A DNA stretch of 64,000 nt from Ignavibacteriaceae bacterium (GCA_019638025.1 JAHBUO010000004.1:54944-118943), one strand, 5' to 3'. Counted from the first letter of the stretch, positions 9,174 to 18,532 are shown. The notes: generated by a model from the sequence alone, not told the origin. Translations and numbers: made by a program.

Positions 9174-9950
9174 TTAAAGTTTCGTTAATTCGAAAATACC
9201 GCAGCCATAATTACAATTAAAATTCTTCTCGATGCTCGAAGCGTTAAATTGACAATCTGAATGAAATATATTTTGATCATCGACATAAGAAAAAGAGTCA
9301 ATACAATATTTCCCATAAAATAAATCGAGAAGATATTGAACATCAAACACACGGTGGGCATCAAATTCGATTCTCTGTTCACCAATTGGTGTCGAAAAAT
9401 AGAACTTTCCACCGGGTTTCAATATTTTGTAAATATTATTTAATCCTTTTATATGACCATTAATATCTATTTTATCACCATATCGTCCAAGTCCGAAATG
9501 TTCAATAACATGAAGACACGAAATTGAATCGCAATAGTTTTCAAGTGCAAAATTTAATTCTGACAGATCTGCCTTTACAAATTTTATGTTTTTAACTCCA
9601 ATATTCATGCTTCTAATATCAAATATTTCTATTTCCCGAAAAGATGCCACATGAGCTACAAAGCCGTCTATTCTTGAACCTATATCAACATGTTTAATCG
9701 GATTGTTTTCAAATATCTTTTTGGCAATATGAATATCTTGATAAAAGTAATGCAGAGGTAGAGAACCGGCTTTATCAAATCTATCTGCTAAACACGGATT
9801 TAAGTTTTTAATCGGAAAATCTGTTTTAGTATTCTCAATTGCAGCTTTAATTTTACTATAATTATTAAAGTAATTCGGGATACCCCTCAATGACAGCAAA
9901 AATTGTTTGATATCTATTCCGGAGATTTTTAAAAGCTGATTAAGTTTCAA
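9174..9950 (-). CDS. DUF268 family protein, methyltransferase-like
   Basis: A 258-aa protein that resembles the DUF268 family, whose biochemical role is not established. The central part has Val-Asp-Ile-Gly-Ser-Arg near residue 89, a Cys-Leu-His-Val-Ile-Glu-His-Phe-Gly-Leu-Gly-Arg-Tyr-Gly-Asp signature and a Leu-Lys-Pro-Gly-Gly-Lys stretch. These are the pattern of a class I SAM-dependent methyltransferase fold, although the glycine-rich SAM loop is degenerate. It lies between a CgeB-like glycosyltransferase (13 nt) and a GT2 gene (5 nt), so it may modify a sugar in the polysaccharide. Family assignment is from memory of the signature. Confidence 0.75.
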   Translation of the reverse strand: MKLNQLLKISGIDIKQFLLSLRGIPNYFNNYSKIKAAIENTKTDFPIKNLNPCLADRFDKAGSLPLHYFYQDIHIAKKIFENNPIKHVDIGSRIDGFVAHVASFREIEIFDIRSMNIGVKNIKFVKADLSELNFALENYCDSISCLHVIEHFGLGRYGDKIDINGHIKGLNNIYKILKPGGKFYFSTPIGEQRIEFDAHRVFDVQYLLDLFYGKYCIDSFSYVDDQNIFHSDCQFNASSIEKNFNCNYGCGIFELTKL

Positions 9951-9963
9951 AATTAATATCTCA

Positions 9964-11010
9964 TCACTTATTGAACATACAATTAATTAGATTACATAAA
10001 TATTTTTGTGCAGAATGTTCTTTTATCGATCTATCATAGCCATTTAATGCTATTTCAGTTCTCATCGATTCATTCTTCAAAAACAATTTAATTTCATCGG
10101 CTAAATTATAAATATCTTCATACACTGCAATTTCTTTATCAATCTCATAAACCAAATTCAAACCGGGGACAAAATAACTCAATTGAAATCCGCCACATGC
10201 ATTAATTTCAAAATGCCTTCCCTTCACCTGTTCCTTATTCTTTCGATTTAGCAAGATGTGCTTAATCCCTTTTAACGATTTTATTGAAGAAGCAAACATT
10301 CCAATATCCTTAGAGGTACCGTTTGATAAATTTAAATTTATAATGGATTGGTTGAATACATTGACCATTTCTTCTTGTGAGATAAATGCTTTATCGTTAT
10401 TCCAACCTCTGCCAAATACTTTTACACTGATGTTTTCCTTTGCCAGATATTCAATAATCCATTTCCTTAAAGGACTGTAACCTCCTACAAAACTTACCTC
10501 ATATTTCTGTGGTAATTCTTTTTTAAAATAAACGTTTTCATTAAAACCGAACGGAGACAATATTGCGTTATTAAGTCCATCGGCTATATAGCTTTTATAC
10601 ATGTAATAATCGGGGGTAGAAAAGAAGTGAAAATATTTTATCCAATGTTTGACAAATTTCTTTCGCCATGGATCATCAAAAAAGTAAGCTATAGTAGTTG
10701 TGTAATTCTTTAATTCATTAATTGTGTTTTCGTTAAATTCATTTTCAAAAAGACAGAAGAGAGTGAAGTCTGGTTTTTCACTTTTTATAAACTCAAGCAG
10801 TTGTTGATTCATATAATCTTTCCCTTTGGATTTATACAAATCATAAAAATCGAATAGTATTACATTTTCTTCTCCAAGAATATCACACATCGGCTGATAT
10901 ACATTAATGTACTCGAAGGAATATCCTCTCTCTTTTACTCCATAATCATACTGCATCAGTACAAGAGCGGCTTTTTTAACATTTGACGGAATAGAATAAT
11001 TTGCCTTCAT
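9964..11010 (-). CDS. CgeB-like glycosyltransferase
   Basis: A 348-aa protein resembling the CgeB / glycosyl-transferase group 1_2 proteins. The C-terminal half has the Ala-Cys-Gly-Gly-Phe-Gln-Leu-Ser-Tyr-Phe-Val-Pro-Gly-Leu segment, which matches the Gly-Gly-Phe plus Pro-Gly-Leu signature of this group, and lies where GT4 enzymes keep the nucleotide-sugar site. The N-terminal half contains a Phe-Phe-Asp-Asp-Pro-Trp motif. It begins 6 nt after the flippase stop, as part of the polysaccharide operon. The transferred sugar is unknown; members of this group glycosylate surface polymers or spore-coat proteins. Confidence 0.8.
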   Translation of the reverse strand: MKANYSIPSNVKKAALVLMQYDYGVKERGYSFEYINVYQPMCDILGEENVILFDFYDLYKSKGKDYMNQQLLEFIKSEKPDFTLFCLFENEFNENTINELKNYTTTIAYFFDDPWRKKFVKHWIKYFHFFSTPDYYMYKSYIADGLNNAILSPFGFNENVYFKKELPQKYEVSFVGGYSPLRKWIIEYLAKENISVKVFGRGWNNDKAFISQEEMVNVFNQSIINLNLSNGTSKDIGMFASSIKSLKGIKHILLNRKNKEQVKGRHFEINACGGFQLSYFVPGLNLVYEIDKEIAVYEDIYNLADEIKLFLKNESMRTEIALNGYDRSIKEHSAQKYLCNLINCMFNK

Positions 11011-11016
11011 TTATAA

Positions 11017-12333
11017 TCAATTTTTTAATTTTCCATTTATAAACATTATATGGACCGAATATAACAAACCAACCGCTAACATTGCATACGCTACACCTAT
11101 TATTCCATAGTTAATTATAAAAATAATATTGAGTATAACTGAAAGTAGTCCGGCAATAATTTTTGGAAGGAGATATTTTTGCGGAACATTTAATGCCATG
11201 CCGGTATTACACATGGCTTGTCCGACATAAAACAATCCTGTGCCAATGCAAAAGAGGGGGAGCAGAAAAGAATAGAGTGTAAATGCCTCAGAACTAATCA
11301 GAAGAATTATTTCATCTCCCCAAAAGAAAGTAAAAGCGCTTGCATAAGCTGTAAAAACAATTGTCACCAAAACTATTAAATTAATAATTTTATGACCGCT
11401 ATTTATTTTTTCATGATTTGATAAATCACTGAAGTGTTGAAAAATAATTGGTGTGCTGAATTCTGTTATTATATTATTTGGTAGAATTATCAGTGCGCTA
11501 ACTAAGGTCATCATTACAGCATAAATACCAACATCTGCAGTTGAAAGATAATTTGCCAAAATCCACTTTTCACTATTTGATTGAAGCCAACCGGTAATTC
11601 CCCAAATAATAAATGGGAAAGCATAAATTTTAAGCGAACTGATTATTGCATTTCTAACATCCAAATGATTTATTTCGCCTTTAGTCTCATTGCCTAAATG
11701 GAAGTTCGAAAAAAGTTTATACTTAATAGTAAAAAATAAAATAGAAGTAGTGCCAAATATCATGAGTATTGTGTAAAGGCTATCCTTACTGGAATTAAAC
11801 AAAAGCCATAGTAACAATAGATTAATAATTCGCTCCATATTTTGAAGCAAGGAATTTTCTTTTCTCTTTCTGATTATATTTAGACTGATACTATAAAACT
11901 CGTTTGACTTAAATGTTATTATGAAGATTACCGCCAGGGACAAAATTAAATAGTCACTATAAAGATTACTAAGCGTTAATATTAAAATAATTACAAGGCC
12001 AAGTCCGAACATCCCCAAGGCAGCATATTTAACGAAGTTATTCATCAACTTTACATAAACAGAAATTCTCCCCGCTTCTCTATTCTCGTGATAAAATCTA
12101 ATAAACGCCTGGGTAATCGGACCGTACAATAATGACCCTATCAATAAATTCACTGTTAAAATAAGGGCATAAACTCCGTATAACTCCGTTCCTAATCGAG
12201 TTAACTGTTTAATAATTAAAAAGTTTAGAAGTACGTTAATGATTTGTCCGGATAGAACCCAACCAATTTCAGAAAGGTTATGGAAGGAAATATTTGCTTT
12301 GATAAACCTTGTGGTCTCCTTGAAGTTTATCAT
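11017..12333 (-). CDS. Wzx-type polysaccharide flippase (MATE/MVF superfamily)
   Basis: A 438-aa integral membrane protein with about twelve hydrophobic segments and the typical layout of O-antigen/teichoic-acid translocases. It should flip the undecaprenyl-linked repeat unit from the cytoplasmic to the periplasmic side. The N-terminal segment with a Leu-Ser-Gly-Gln-Ile-Ile motif and the later Ser-Glu-Lys-Trp-Ile-Leu-Ala-Asn-Tyr segment are typical of the family. It is the first gene of the minus-strand polysaccharide operon, transcribed away from the WaaE-like gene across a 120-bp divergent intergenic region. No Wzy polymerase is visible in this operon. Confidence 0.9.
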   Translation of the reverse strand: MINFKETTRFIKANISFHNLSEIGWVLSGQIINVLLNFLIIKQLTRLGTELYGVYALILTVNLLIGSLLYGPITQAFIRFYHENREAGRISVYVKLMNNFVKYAALGMFGLGLVIILILTLSNLYSDYLILSLAVIFIITFKSNEFYSISLNIIRKRKENSLLQNMERIINLLLLWLLFNSSKDSLYTILMIFGTTSILFFTIKYKLFSNFHLGNETKGEINHLDVRNAIISSLKIYAFPFIIWGITGWLQSNSEKWILANYLSTADVGIYAVMMTLVSALIILPNNIITEFSTPIIFQHFSDLSNHEKINSGHKIINLIVLVTIVFTAYASAFTFFWGDEIILLISSEAFTLYSFLLPLFCIGTGLFYVGQAMCNTGMALNVPQKYLLPKIIAGLLSVILNIIFIINYGIIGVAYAMLAVGLLYSVHIMFINGKLKN

Positions 12334-12453
12334 TTAACTGGCAATTCTGTTGATGGAATTATTCAAATAAAATATACAATCTTTATTAGTATGAAATATA
12401 TTAAATTTATCACTTATTTTGTAAGTTGAATTTGAGATAAATTATTAGGAACC

Positions 12454-13230
12454 ATGATTAAAATATCCTCCATCGTTATTGCTAAAAACGAAGAGCATAA
12501 CATTAAAAGATGCATCGAAAGTCAGTTAAACTGTATCGATGAAATTTTTATTTTAATTGATGATTCAACCACCGACTCAACCGAAGCTGTTGTTAAATCT
12601 TTTCCTTCAGTTCGATATGAAAAAGTTAAATGGAAAGGTTATTCAAAAACAAAACAATACGGACTAGAACGAGTTTCAAATAGTTGGGTTTTTTGGTTAG
12701 ATGCCGATGAAGAATTAACCGACGCCCTCAATAATGAAATTCTCAGATTCAAAAATAGCAAACCCTCTTTTGAGGCTTATTCAATGCCTCGAAAAGCATA
12801 TTTTCTTGGGAAATGGATTAAACACTGCGGCTGGTATCCGGGAAGAGTAATAAGATTGTTCAATAAAAACAGTTCGAAATTTTCCGATAGCGAAGTCCAC
12901 GAAAAGTTAGATATTAATGGTGGGGTGGGAAAGTTCATCTCAGACATTAACCATTACACAGACCCTTCAATTGAACATTATTACGATAAGTTCAATCGAT
13001 ACACAACTCTAGCCGCCAAGGAAAATTCGAAAAAGAAAAACAAAGTTAAATTGAGTGATTTGCTTATTCGTCCTCTCTTTATTTTTATAAAAATGTATTT
13101 TATTCGATTAGGTTTTTTGGACGGAAGACATGGATTTATTTTATCGATATTTTCTGCCAATTATGTCTTTACAAAATACGCCAAGATTTGGGAATCACTT
13201 ACAAATCACAAACATAACATCCACACTTAA
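12454..13230 (+). CDS. WaaE/KdtX-like glycosyltransferase family 2
   Basis: A 258-aa GT2 enzyme of the LPS-core WaaE/KdtX type, which is usually a beta-glucosyltransferase acting on the inner core. Visible motifs are Ser-Ser-Ile-Val-Ile-Ala-Lys-Asn-Glu-Glu at the N-terminus, Asp-Asp-Ser-Thr-Thr-Asp-Ser-Thr-Glu for nucleotide binding, and Trp-Leu-Asp-Ala-Asp-Glu-Glu for the metal site. A Gly-Trp-Tyr-Pro-Gly-Arg-Val-Ile-Arg-Leu segment follows, which is typical of this subgroup. The gene is 11 nt upstream of nadK and reads away from the flippase operon. Together this suggests a lipopolysaccharide core function. Confidence 0.87.
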   Translation: MIKISSIVIAKNEEHNIKRCIESQLNCIDEIFILIDDSTTDSTEAVVKSFPSVRYEKVKWKGYSKTKQYGLERVSNSWVFWLDADEELTDALNNEILRFKNSKPSFEAYSMPRKAYFLGKWIKHCGWYPGRVIRLFNKNSSKFSDSEVHEKLDINGGVGKFISDINHYTDPSIEHYYDKFNRYTTLAAKENSKKKNKVKLSDLLIRPLFIFIKMYFIRLGFLDGRHGFILSIFSANYVFTKYAKIWESLTNHKHNIHT

Positions 13231-13241
13231 GGGGTAGCGTT

Positions 13242-14123
13242 ATGACAATCGGAATTATCGGAAATACTTCTAAAGAAAACATCGGTGATGTTACTTCAGA
13301 TATTATTGAAAAAATTATTTCACATAATATCGATTTCTACATTTCAGATTCACTCAAAACAATTCTTAACAGTACAACCTTATCAGATGAGAAGTTTAAG
13401 AATGAAAATGCTCTTTCGAATTTATGCGATTTTTTAATATCGATTGGCGGAGACGGAACAATGCTTTCGACTTCATTGTTAGCGCATCAAAACAATATTC
13501 CTGTGCTAGGTATTAATTTCGGAAAGCTTGGTTTTCTTACTGAAGTTGATATTGCAGCGGTAGATAATTGTTTAATCGATTTAAAAAAGAATAATTATTT
13601 AATCGAAGAGAGAATGATTCTTAAAGGCTCATGCAAGAACATCGAAACACATCCTTTATTTGCGGTAAATGATATTGTTATCGATAAAGGAGGTTGGGCG
13701 AAAATGATTGAAATATCAGTCTCAATATCAGGTCAATATGTTACTACCTTTTCTGCAGACGGATTAATTATCGCTACACCAACCGGGTCAACAGGGTATT
13801 CACTTTCAGTTGGTGGTCCGATTGTGAATCCTCGAACTGATGTAATCACATTAAGTCCTATTTCTGCGCACAGCCTAACCATGCGTCCGCTTGTTCTTCC
13901 GGGTAATGACGAAATCTTTATCAAAGTTGAATCGATGCATGACAAAATTCAAATTCACTCTGATGGTCAACGTACTATCGAAATTTCTACTCCGGTTGAA
14001 ATTCAAATTGAAAAAAGTAAGAATCCCTTAAAGCTAATTAAGATTGGTGATTCCAGCTATTATGAGATTCTTAGGAATAAACTCCTTTGGGGATTAGATG
14101 TAAGAAAATATTCTAAAAATTAA
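13242..14123 (+). CDS. nadK: NAD kinase
   Basis: NAD kinase phosphorylates NAD to NADP in the cytoplasm. The N-terminal domain holds the diagnostic Gly-Gly-Asp-Gly-Thr motif at residues 69-73, with the general-base Asp. Asn-Asp-Ile-Val-Ile-Asp and the Thr-Pro-Thr-Gly-Ser-Thr-Gly-Tyr-Ser-Leu-Ser-x-Gly-Gly-Pro signature are in the C-terminal domain. Length (293 aa) is normal. It begins 11 nt after the WaaE-like gene, with a GGGG-type ribosome site, and is followed after 12 nt by the thioredoxin-fold gene. Confidence 0.97.
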   Translation: MTIGIIGNTSKENIGDVTSDIIEKIISHNIDFYISDSLKTILNSTTLSDEKFKNENALSNLCDFLISIGGDGTMLSTSLLAHQNNIPVLGINFGKLGFLTEVDIAAVDNCLIDLKKNNYLIEERMILKGSCKNIETHPLFAVNDIVIDKGGWAKMIEISVSISGQYVTTFSADGLIIATPTGSTGYSLSVGGPIVNPRTDVITLSPISAHSLTMRPLVLPGNDEIFIKVESMHDKIQIHSDGQRTIEISTPVEIQIEKSKNPLKLIKIGDSSYYEILRNKLLWGLDVRKYSKN

Positions 14124-14135
14124 CGTGAGATTAAT

Positions 14136-14639
14136 ATGGCAAAATTTCTCTTTATACTTTTAATCATAACTGTTCAAAGTTTCGGGCAATCATTTAATCA
14201 AATCATTATTGACGAGAAATCAGAAAAGCCGATGTTAATCGGTTACACCAATAGAAACGCTTTTACCGACACAACATTTTCTTGGTGGTTTAATACTGAG
14301 TATGATGATTATGATGTTGAAGAAGGTATAACAAGTCAACTTTCACCTTTGTTTGAAGATATAAGCATTAAAATAGTGATGGGAACTTGGTGTAGCGATA
14401 GCAGAAGAGAAGTCCCACATTTTTATAAAATATTAGATTTATCAAACTTCCAAGAAAAGAATTTAACAGTTATAAATGTTGATAGAAAAAAGTTAGCTGA
14501 AGAAATTGATTTGTCTGATTTGAAAATTGAATTAGTTCCAACATTTATTATTTATCGTGATAAAACTGAAATCGGAAGGATTATAGAAACACCCGAAGTT
14601 ACCTTAGAGAAAGATCTATTAAATATTCTAAATAAATAA
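14136..14639 (+). CDS. Secreted thioredoxin-fold protein with a single active-site cysteine
   Basis: A 167-aa protein with a signal peptide (residues 1-~18) and a thioredoxin-like fold. The site that normally holds Cys-x-x-Cys reads Gly-Thr-Trp-Cys-Ser-Asp-Ser-Arg-Arg-Glu, so only the first cysteine (Cys86) is kept. The cis-proline loop is visible as Leu-Val-Pro-Thr-Phe-Ile-Ile-Tyr. I recall a Cys-x-Asp-Ser-Arg/Lys-Arg-Glu pattern from thioredoxin-family proteins of Bacteroidetes. With one cysteine it cannot do a normal dithiol exchange, so a monothiol or binding role is more likely. It is the last gene of the nadK transcript, and a palindromic hairpin overlaps its stop codon. Confidence 0.82.
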   Translation: MAKFLFILLIITVQSFGQSFNQIIIDEKSEKPMLIGYTNRNAFTDTTFSWWFNTEYDDYDVEEGITSQLSPLFEDISIKIVMGTWCSDSRREVPHFYKILDLSNFQEKNLTVINVDRKKLAEEIDLSDLKIELVPTFIIYRDKTEIGRIIETPEVTLEKDLLNILNK

Positions 14640-14665
14640 AGGCAGGTAATTACCTGCCTTTATTT
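14634..14665. terminator. Palindromic terminator between convergent genes
   Basis: A 32-bp perfect palindrome (AAATAAAGGCAGGTAA and its exact complement) with A-rich and T-rich outer ends. It overlaps the stop codon of the thioredoxin-fold gene and lies just before the end of the convergent S9 peptidase gene. The A/T flanks allow it to work as an intrinsic terminator in both directions. The call rests on sequence symmetry only. Confidence 0.8.
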
Positions 14666-14675
14666 TAACTTCATA

Positions 14676-16580
14676 TTAATTAGTCCCTACTGAACCACCT
14701 AAATATTTGCCGAGGAAATCTTCCATCGCTTTATAAAATTCAAATCGGTTTTCTTCATTTCTGAAACCGTGTCCTTCATTATCTTTAACAAGATACGGAA
14801 CATCAATTCCATTTTTCTTTAAAGCTTCAACCATTTGGTCAGATTCACTTTTTACTACCCGAGGATCATTTGCTCCTTGCGCAATGAACAACGGAGCTTT
14901 TATTTTGTCAACATGAAATACCGGTGAAGCTGAATGTAGTAATGCCGAATCTTTTTCAGGATGCCCAACCATTTCATAAAGCATATCAAGATATGGCTTC
15001 CAATATGGAGGAATTGAATTCATAAATGTGAATAAGTTTGAGACCCCAACATAATCTACTCCGCAAGCATACAATTCTGGGGTGAAAGTTAATCCGGCTA
15101 AAGTTGCATAACCGCCATACGAACCACCATAAATCCCGATTCGTTTAGAATCTGCAATTCCTTCTTTCTTTAACCATTCAACACCGTCAGTAATATCGTC
15201 TTGCATTGTTTTTCCCCATTGTTTAAATGAAGACATCCAAAACTCTTTCCCAAATCCTGTAGAGCCTCTAAAGTTCATTTGAAGAACAGCATAACCTCTG
15301 TTTGCGAGAAATTGAACTTCCGGATTAAATCCCCAGCTATCTCTTGCCCAAGGTCCACCATGCGGATTTACAACTACCGGTAAGTTTTTAGCTTCTTTCC
15401 CTTTTGGTAAAGTTAGGTATCCGTGAATTACTTTCCCATCACGAGCTTTATAAGTTATTGGTTTCATTTCTGCCATATTAGCTTCATCTAACCAAGGACT
15501 CACGTCGGCTAATTTGATAAATTCTTTTGTTGTAATATTATAGAAATAAAAAGAACCTCTTGTTTTATCGCTATAAGTTCTAACTAATAATTTATCTTCA
15601 TTTTTGTTTTTACCGGAGATTGCAATTTCATATCCGGGAAGGAGTTTTGATAATTCTTTATAAACTTTTTCTGTTCCTTCATCAAGGAAGTGATAACTTC
15701 TTTTTGCTTTGGTATAAGAGACTCCTGTTAGTTTTTTCATTTTCTTTGATGCTAATACATTATCGATGTCAACTTCATCATTAGAGTAAATAACTTTTTC
15801 TTCTTTCTTATCTTTTAAGTTATAAAGAGTTAAAGCTAATTTATCTCTTCCGATATTTGAAATCATATAAAGATTTTTATTATCGAAAGTGAACATTGCG
15901 GGAGCTACAGTCTCACGAAAACTTGTTGTTAATAAAGCTTGAAATTCATCATTTTCATTTTCACGATAAAGGAGGCTGTTATTAACACCATCAGTTGTAA
16001 TTGCGACTCTTAATTTCCCATCATGGTCAGTAACCCAGCTTGTAATATTTCCGGGGTTTGAAGCAATTTCTTTAAGTTCACCGGTGTTTATATTAATTCT
16101 ATAAACATCAAACAACTGAGGATTATTCTTATTCATGGCAATAATCATTTCATCGGGATTTTCTTCAAGGTCGTCAATAATATCAACACGAACTTTTTCG
16201 AAAGGAGTTAAATCCTTTTCATTTGTCCCGTCAATGTTAACAGCATAAAGTCTAAAGTTTTCATCTCCTCCTTTATCTTGAACATAAGCAACACGGTCGT
16301 TATTAGCCCAGAAATAGCCGGCAATATCGCGCTCGGTAGCACTTGTAAGGCGTTTTGCTTTGGTTGCTCCGATTTTTTGGACATAAATATTTAAGCGAGA
16401 TTCCCAGGGCATCATAAATGCAAGGTACTCACCGTTTGGTGAAATTTGAAAAGCGGTTTTCTCAGGATTTTTGAAAAAATCTTTCATCGGAATCAACGGA
16501 ACTTCTCCTTTTTTACTTTGAGCGAAATTTGAATTAACTGAGAACAGGGTTAGTACAATCAGCACTATTAACTTTTTCAT
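14676..16580 (-). CDS. Secreted S9 family prolyl oligopeptidase
   Basis: A secreted serine peptidase of family S9 (acylaminoacyl/dipeptidyl peptidase-like), 634 aa. A signal peptide ends near Asn-Phe-Ala-Gln (~21). Residues ~40-370 form the beta-propeller that gates access to the active site, and residues ~375-630 the alpha/beta-hydrolase domain. The triad is Ser487 in Gly-Gly-Ser-Tyr-Gly-Gly, Asp572 in Asn-Asp-Pro-Arg-Val, and His604 in Glu-Gly-His-Gly-Phe. An oxyanion His-Gly-Gly-Pro motif is also present. All catalytic residues are intact. It follows the LytTR regulator gene by 19 nt on the same strand and may share its transcript. It probably digests peptides in the periplasm. Confidence 0.94.
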   Translation of the reverse strand: MKKLIVLIVLTLFSVNSNFAQSKKGEVPLIPMKDFFKNPEKTAFQISPNGEYLAFMMPWESRLNIYVQKIGATKAKRLTSATERDIAGYFWANNDRVAYVQDKGGDENFRLYAVNIDGTNEKDLTPFEKVRVDIIDDLEENPDEMIIAMNKNNPQLFDVYRININTGELKEIASNPGNITSWVTDHDGKLRVAITTDGVNNSLLYRENENDEFQALLTTSFRETVAPAMFTFDNKNLYMISNIGRDKLALTLYNLKDKKEEKVIYSNDEVDIDNVLASKKMKKLTGVSYTKAKRSYHFLDEGTEKVYKELSKLLPGYEIAISGKNKNEDKLLVRTYSDKTRGSFYFYNITTKEFIKLADVSPWLDEANMAEMKPITYKARDGKVIHGYLTLPKGKEAKNLPVVVNPHGGPWARDSWGFNPEVQFLANRGYAVLQMNFRGSTGFGKEFWMSSFKQWGKTMQDDITDGVEWLKKEGIADSKRIGIYGGSYGGYATLAGLTFTPELYACGVDYVGVSNLFTFMNSIPPYWKPYLDMLYEMVGHPEKDSALLHSASPVFHVDKIKAPLFIAQGANDPRVVKSESDQMVEALKKNGIDVPYLVKDNEGHGFRNEENRFEFYKAMEDFLGKYLGGSVGTN

Positions 16581-16599
16581 AGTTACTCCTATATTATTA

Positions 16600-17319
16600 T
16601 TAGATACTTAACATTTCTTTAAATTTAATCGACTGTCTTCTTGATACTTCAACTTTTTGTCCCCCTTTTAACTTAACCAATAAACCTCCATTTAACCATG
16701 GCTCAATGTTTTCAACCCATTTAAGATTTATTATGTGCTTACGGTTAGCTCGGAAAAATGTTTTTTGATCAAGTCTATCATTCAGATAATTCAGTGTTCT
16801 AAGGATTAACGGTTTATAGTCGTTAAAGAATAATCGAACATAATTTCCTTCAGACTCAAGTAATCTTACATCTTCAAGTTTAACAAACCAACATCTTTCA
16901 CCATCTTTGACGAATACCTGGTCTTCAGGTTTCAAAATATGAGATGAGTGTTGCAATAACAATTCTTGGGTTTCTTGTTCAACAACACGTTTAACGGCAT
17001 CTTCCAATCGTTTTGGTTCAATCGGTTTTAAGAGATAATCAAGTGCATTAAACTCGAAAGCTTTTAGTGCGTATTCATCATAAGCTGTGGTAAAAATAAC
17101 TTTAGGAACTCTATCCAATTCTTCAAGTAAATCGAATCCGGTTTTTCCGGGCATTTGAATATCTAGGAAGATGAGATCAGGTTTTAAGTCAGCTATCTTC
17201 TTAACTGCATCATCAACGTTTACTGCTTCGCCTACAATATGAATTTCTTTAAATGGTTCAAGAAGTCTTTTTAATTCAACACGGGCTAATCTTTCATCAT
17301 CAACAATTAAAGCTTTCAT
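16600..17319 (-). CDS. LytTR-family response regulator
   Basis: A 239-aa response regulator. The receiver domain (1-~120) has the acidic pair Asp7-Asp8, the phosphoacceptor Asp53 in Phe-Leu-Asp-Ile-Gln-Met-Pro-Gly, and the conserved Thr and Lys in Thr-Thr-Ala-Tyr-Asp and Leu-Leu-Lys-Pro-Ile. The LytTR DNA-binding domain occupies ~140-239, with an Asn-Arg-Lys-His-Ile-Ile-Asn segment. It lies 1 nt downstream of its cognate sensor kinase, so the two form a LytS/LytR-type two-component system. Targets are unknown; these regulators usually bind paired direct repeats upstream of a few genes. Confidence 0.95.
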   Translation of the reverse strand: MKALIVDDERLARVELKRLLEPFKEIHIVGEAVNVDDAVKKIADLKPDLIFLDIQMPGKTGFDLLEELDRVPKVIFTTAYDEYALKAFEFNALDYLLKPIEPKRLEDAVKRVVEQETQELLLQHSSHILKPEDQVFVKDGERCWFVKLEDVRLLESEGNYVRLFFNDYKPLILRTLNYLNDRLDQKTFFRANRKHIINLKWVENIEPWLNGGLLVKLKGGQKVEVSRRQSIKFKEMLSI

Positions 17320-17320
17320 T

Positions 17321-18370
17321 CTATCCTCCGATTGGAATAATAATTTCGGTTACTACAAAACCGTTTTCATTTTTAATTTTAAACGATGCTTTATCTCCAT
17401 AAAGCAAGTTCAATCTTTGTTTGGTATTGCTAATACCATAACCTTTCGAGTTAATAATATCTTCTTCCCGAACATTGCCGTTATTTTTAATTTGGATAAA
17501 CAGTTTATTCACATCCCGTTTAGTTTCAATTTCGATAATTCCACCTTCGGTATATTTGGAGATACCGTGCTTTATTCCATTTTCTGTAAGAGTTTGAATC
17601 ATCATGGGAGGAATTTCGATATTCTTAGTATCTGGTGAAATTGATATTTTGTAATTCAATCTTTCTTCATATCTAACTTTTTCAAGACTCAAATAATCTT
17701 GAACTGCTTTCATCTCATCATCGAGTGGAACGGTCTCGGTTCTTTCTATTCCTAACGAATATCTGAAAATATTCGAAAGTTGAGTGATACTGATTTTGGC
17801 TCTTTCCGGATTTTCTTCAACAAGTGCTCTGATGCTATTTAAGGCGTTGAACATGAAATGAGGATTGAGTTGTGATTTAAGAGTTTTAAGTTCGAAATCC
17901 TTAACTGCGGCTTCCCAAATCAATCTCTCTATTTCAGATGTTTTATAATTTTCGAAGTAGTGAATAGCGAAATATATAAACGACCACAATAGTAGTATTA
18001 CAGTAAAGTTAAACATATTCATCGCAAAGACGATGAATCTGAATGTTTCCCACTTATAAATATCAGAAGCAAATAATATGGAGAATGTAATTGTTACAAT
18101 CACAAAAGCGGTAAAGATATTACTCAATACTACTCTTGGAATTAATTCTTTTAGTGACAACTGAATCCAATGACGCGATTTAATTATTACACGAAAAACG
18201 TGTGTAAATCCGATTCCCATCAATCCTATATAAAGGAATAATAATAAACGCCTCCAATCATAACCTTCGTATGAAATCGAGACAAAAATATTGAATAGAA
18301 TATATAAGCCCCAGCCAAGTACTTGTAAGAGCCAATAAAGTTTATTTCTGTCCTTAATAAAATCGTGCAT
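17321..18370 (-). CDS. LytS-like sensor histidine kinase
   Basis: A membrane sensor kinase of the His_kinase/LytS type. About four hydrophobic segments fill the N-terminal ~150 residues. The phosphoacceptor region contains Gln-Leu-Asn-Pro-His-Phe-Met-Phe-Asn-Ala-Leu-Asn-Ser, followed by an ATPase domain with Asn-Gly-Ile-Lys-His-Gly and Gly-Tyr-Gly-Ile-Ser-Asn boxes. I start it at the ATG at 18370, which opens with Met-His-Asp-Phe and leads into the first membrane segment. An in-frame TTG at 18448 would add 26 residues, but neither start has a good ribosome site. It pairs with the LytTR regulator 1 nt downstream. The signal sensed is unknown. Confidence 0.9.
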   Translation of the reverse strand: MHDFIKDRNKLYWLLQVLGWGLYILFNIFVSISYEGYDWRRLLLFLYIGLMGIGFTHVFRVIIKSRHWIQLSLKELIPRVVLSNIFTAFVIVTITFSILFASDIYKWETFRFIVFAMNMFNFTVILLLWSFIYFAIHYFENYKTSEIERLIWEAAVKDFELKTLKSQLNPHFMFNALNSIRALVEENPERAKISITQLSNIFRYSLGIERTETVPLDDEMKAVQDYLSLEKVRYEERLNYKISISPDTKNIEIPPMMIQTLTENGIKHGISKYTEGGIIEIETKRDVNKLFIQIKNNGNVREEDIINSKGYGISNTKQRLNLLYGDKASFKIKNENGFVVTEIIIPIGG

Positions 18371-18532
18371 GAACAACCAAGTGATGTAAAAATTGTAAGA
18401 ATTTCTGATAATATAATTAAAACTAAAAGAACCTATATCACAATCCAAAATTATTTTTTAATTCTTGCAGAAAGTTGTGGTTATTAATGAACGGTTATTA
18501 GTAGTGATGAGCGGCTTAATTTGTAGAATTTT

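Noticed and set aside
12350..12376. Promoter for the WaaE-like gene (TTGATG and a TATACA-like box)
   Set aside because: The spacing and -10 match are poor in an A/T-rich divergent region, so no reliable call can be made.
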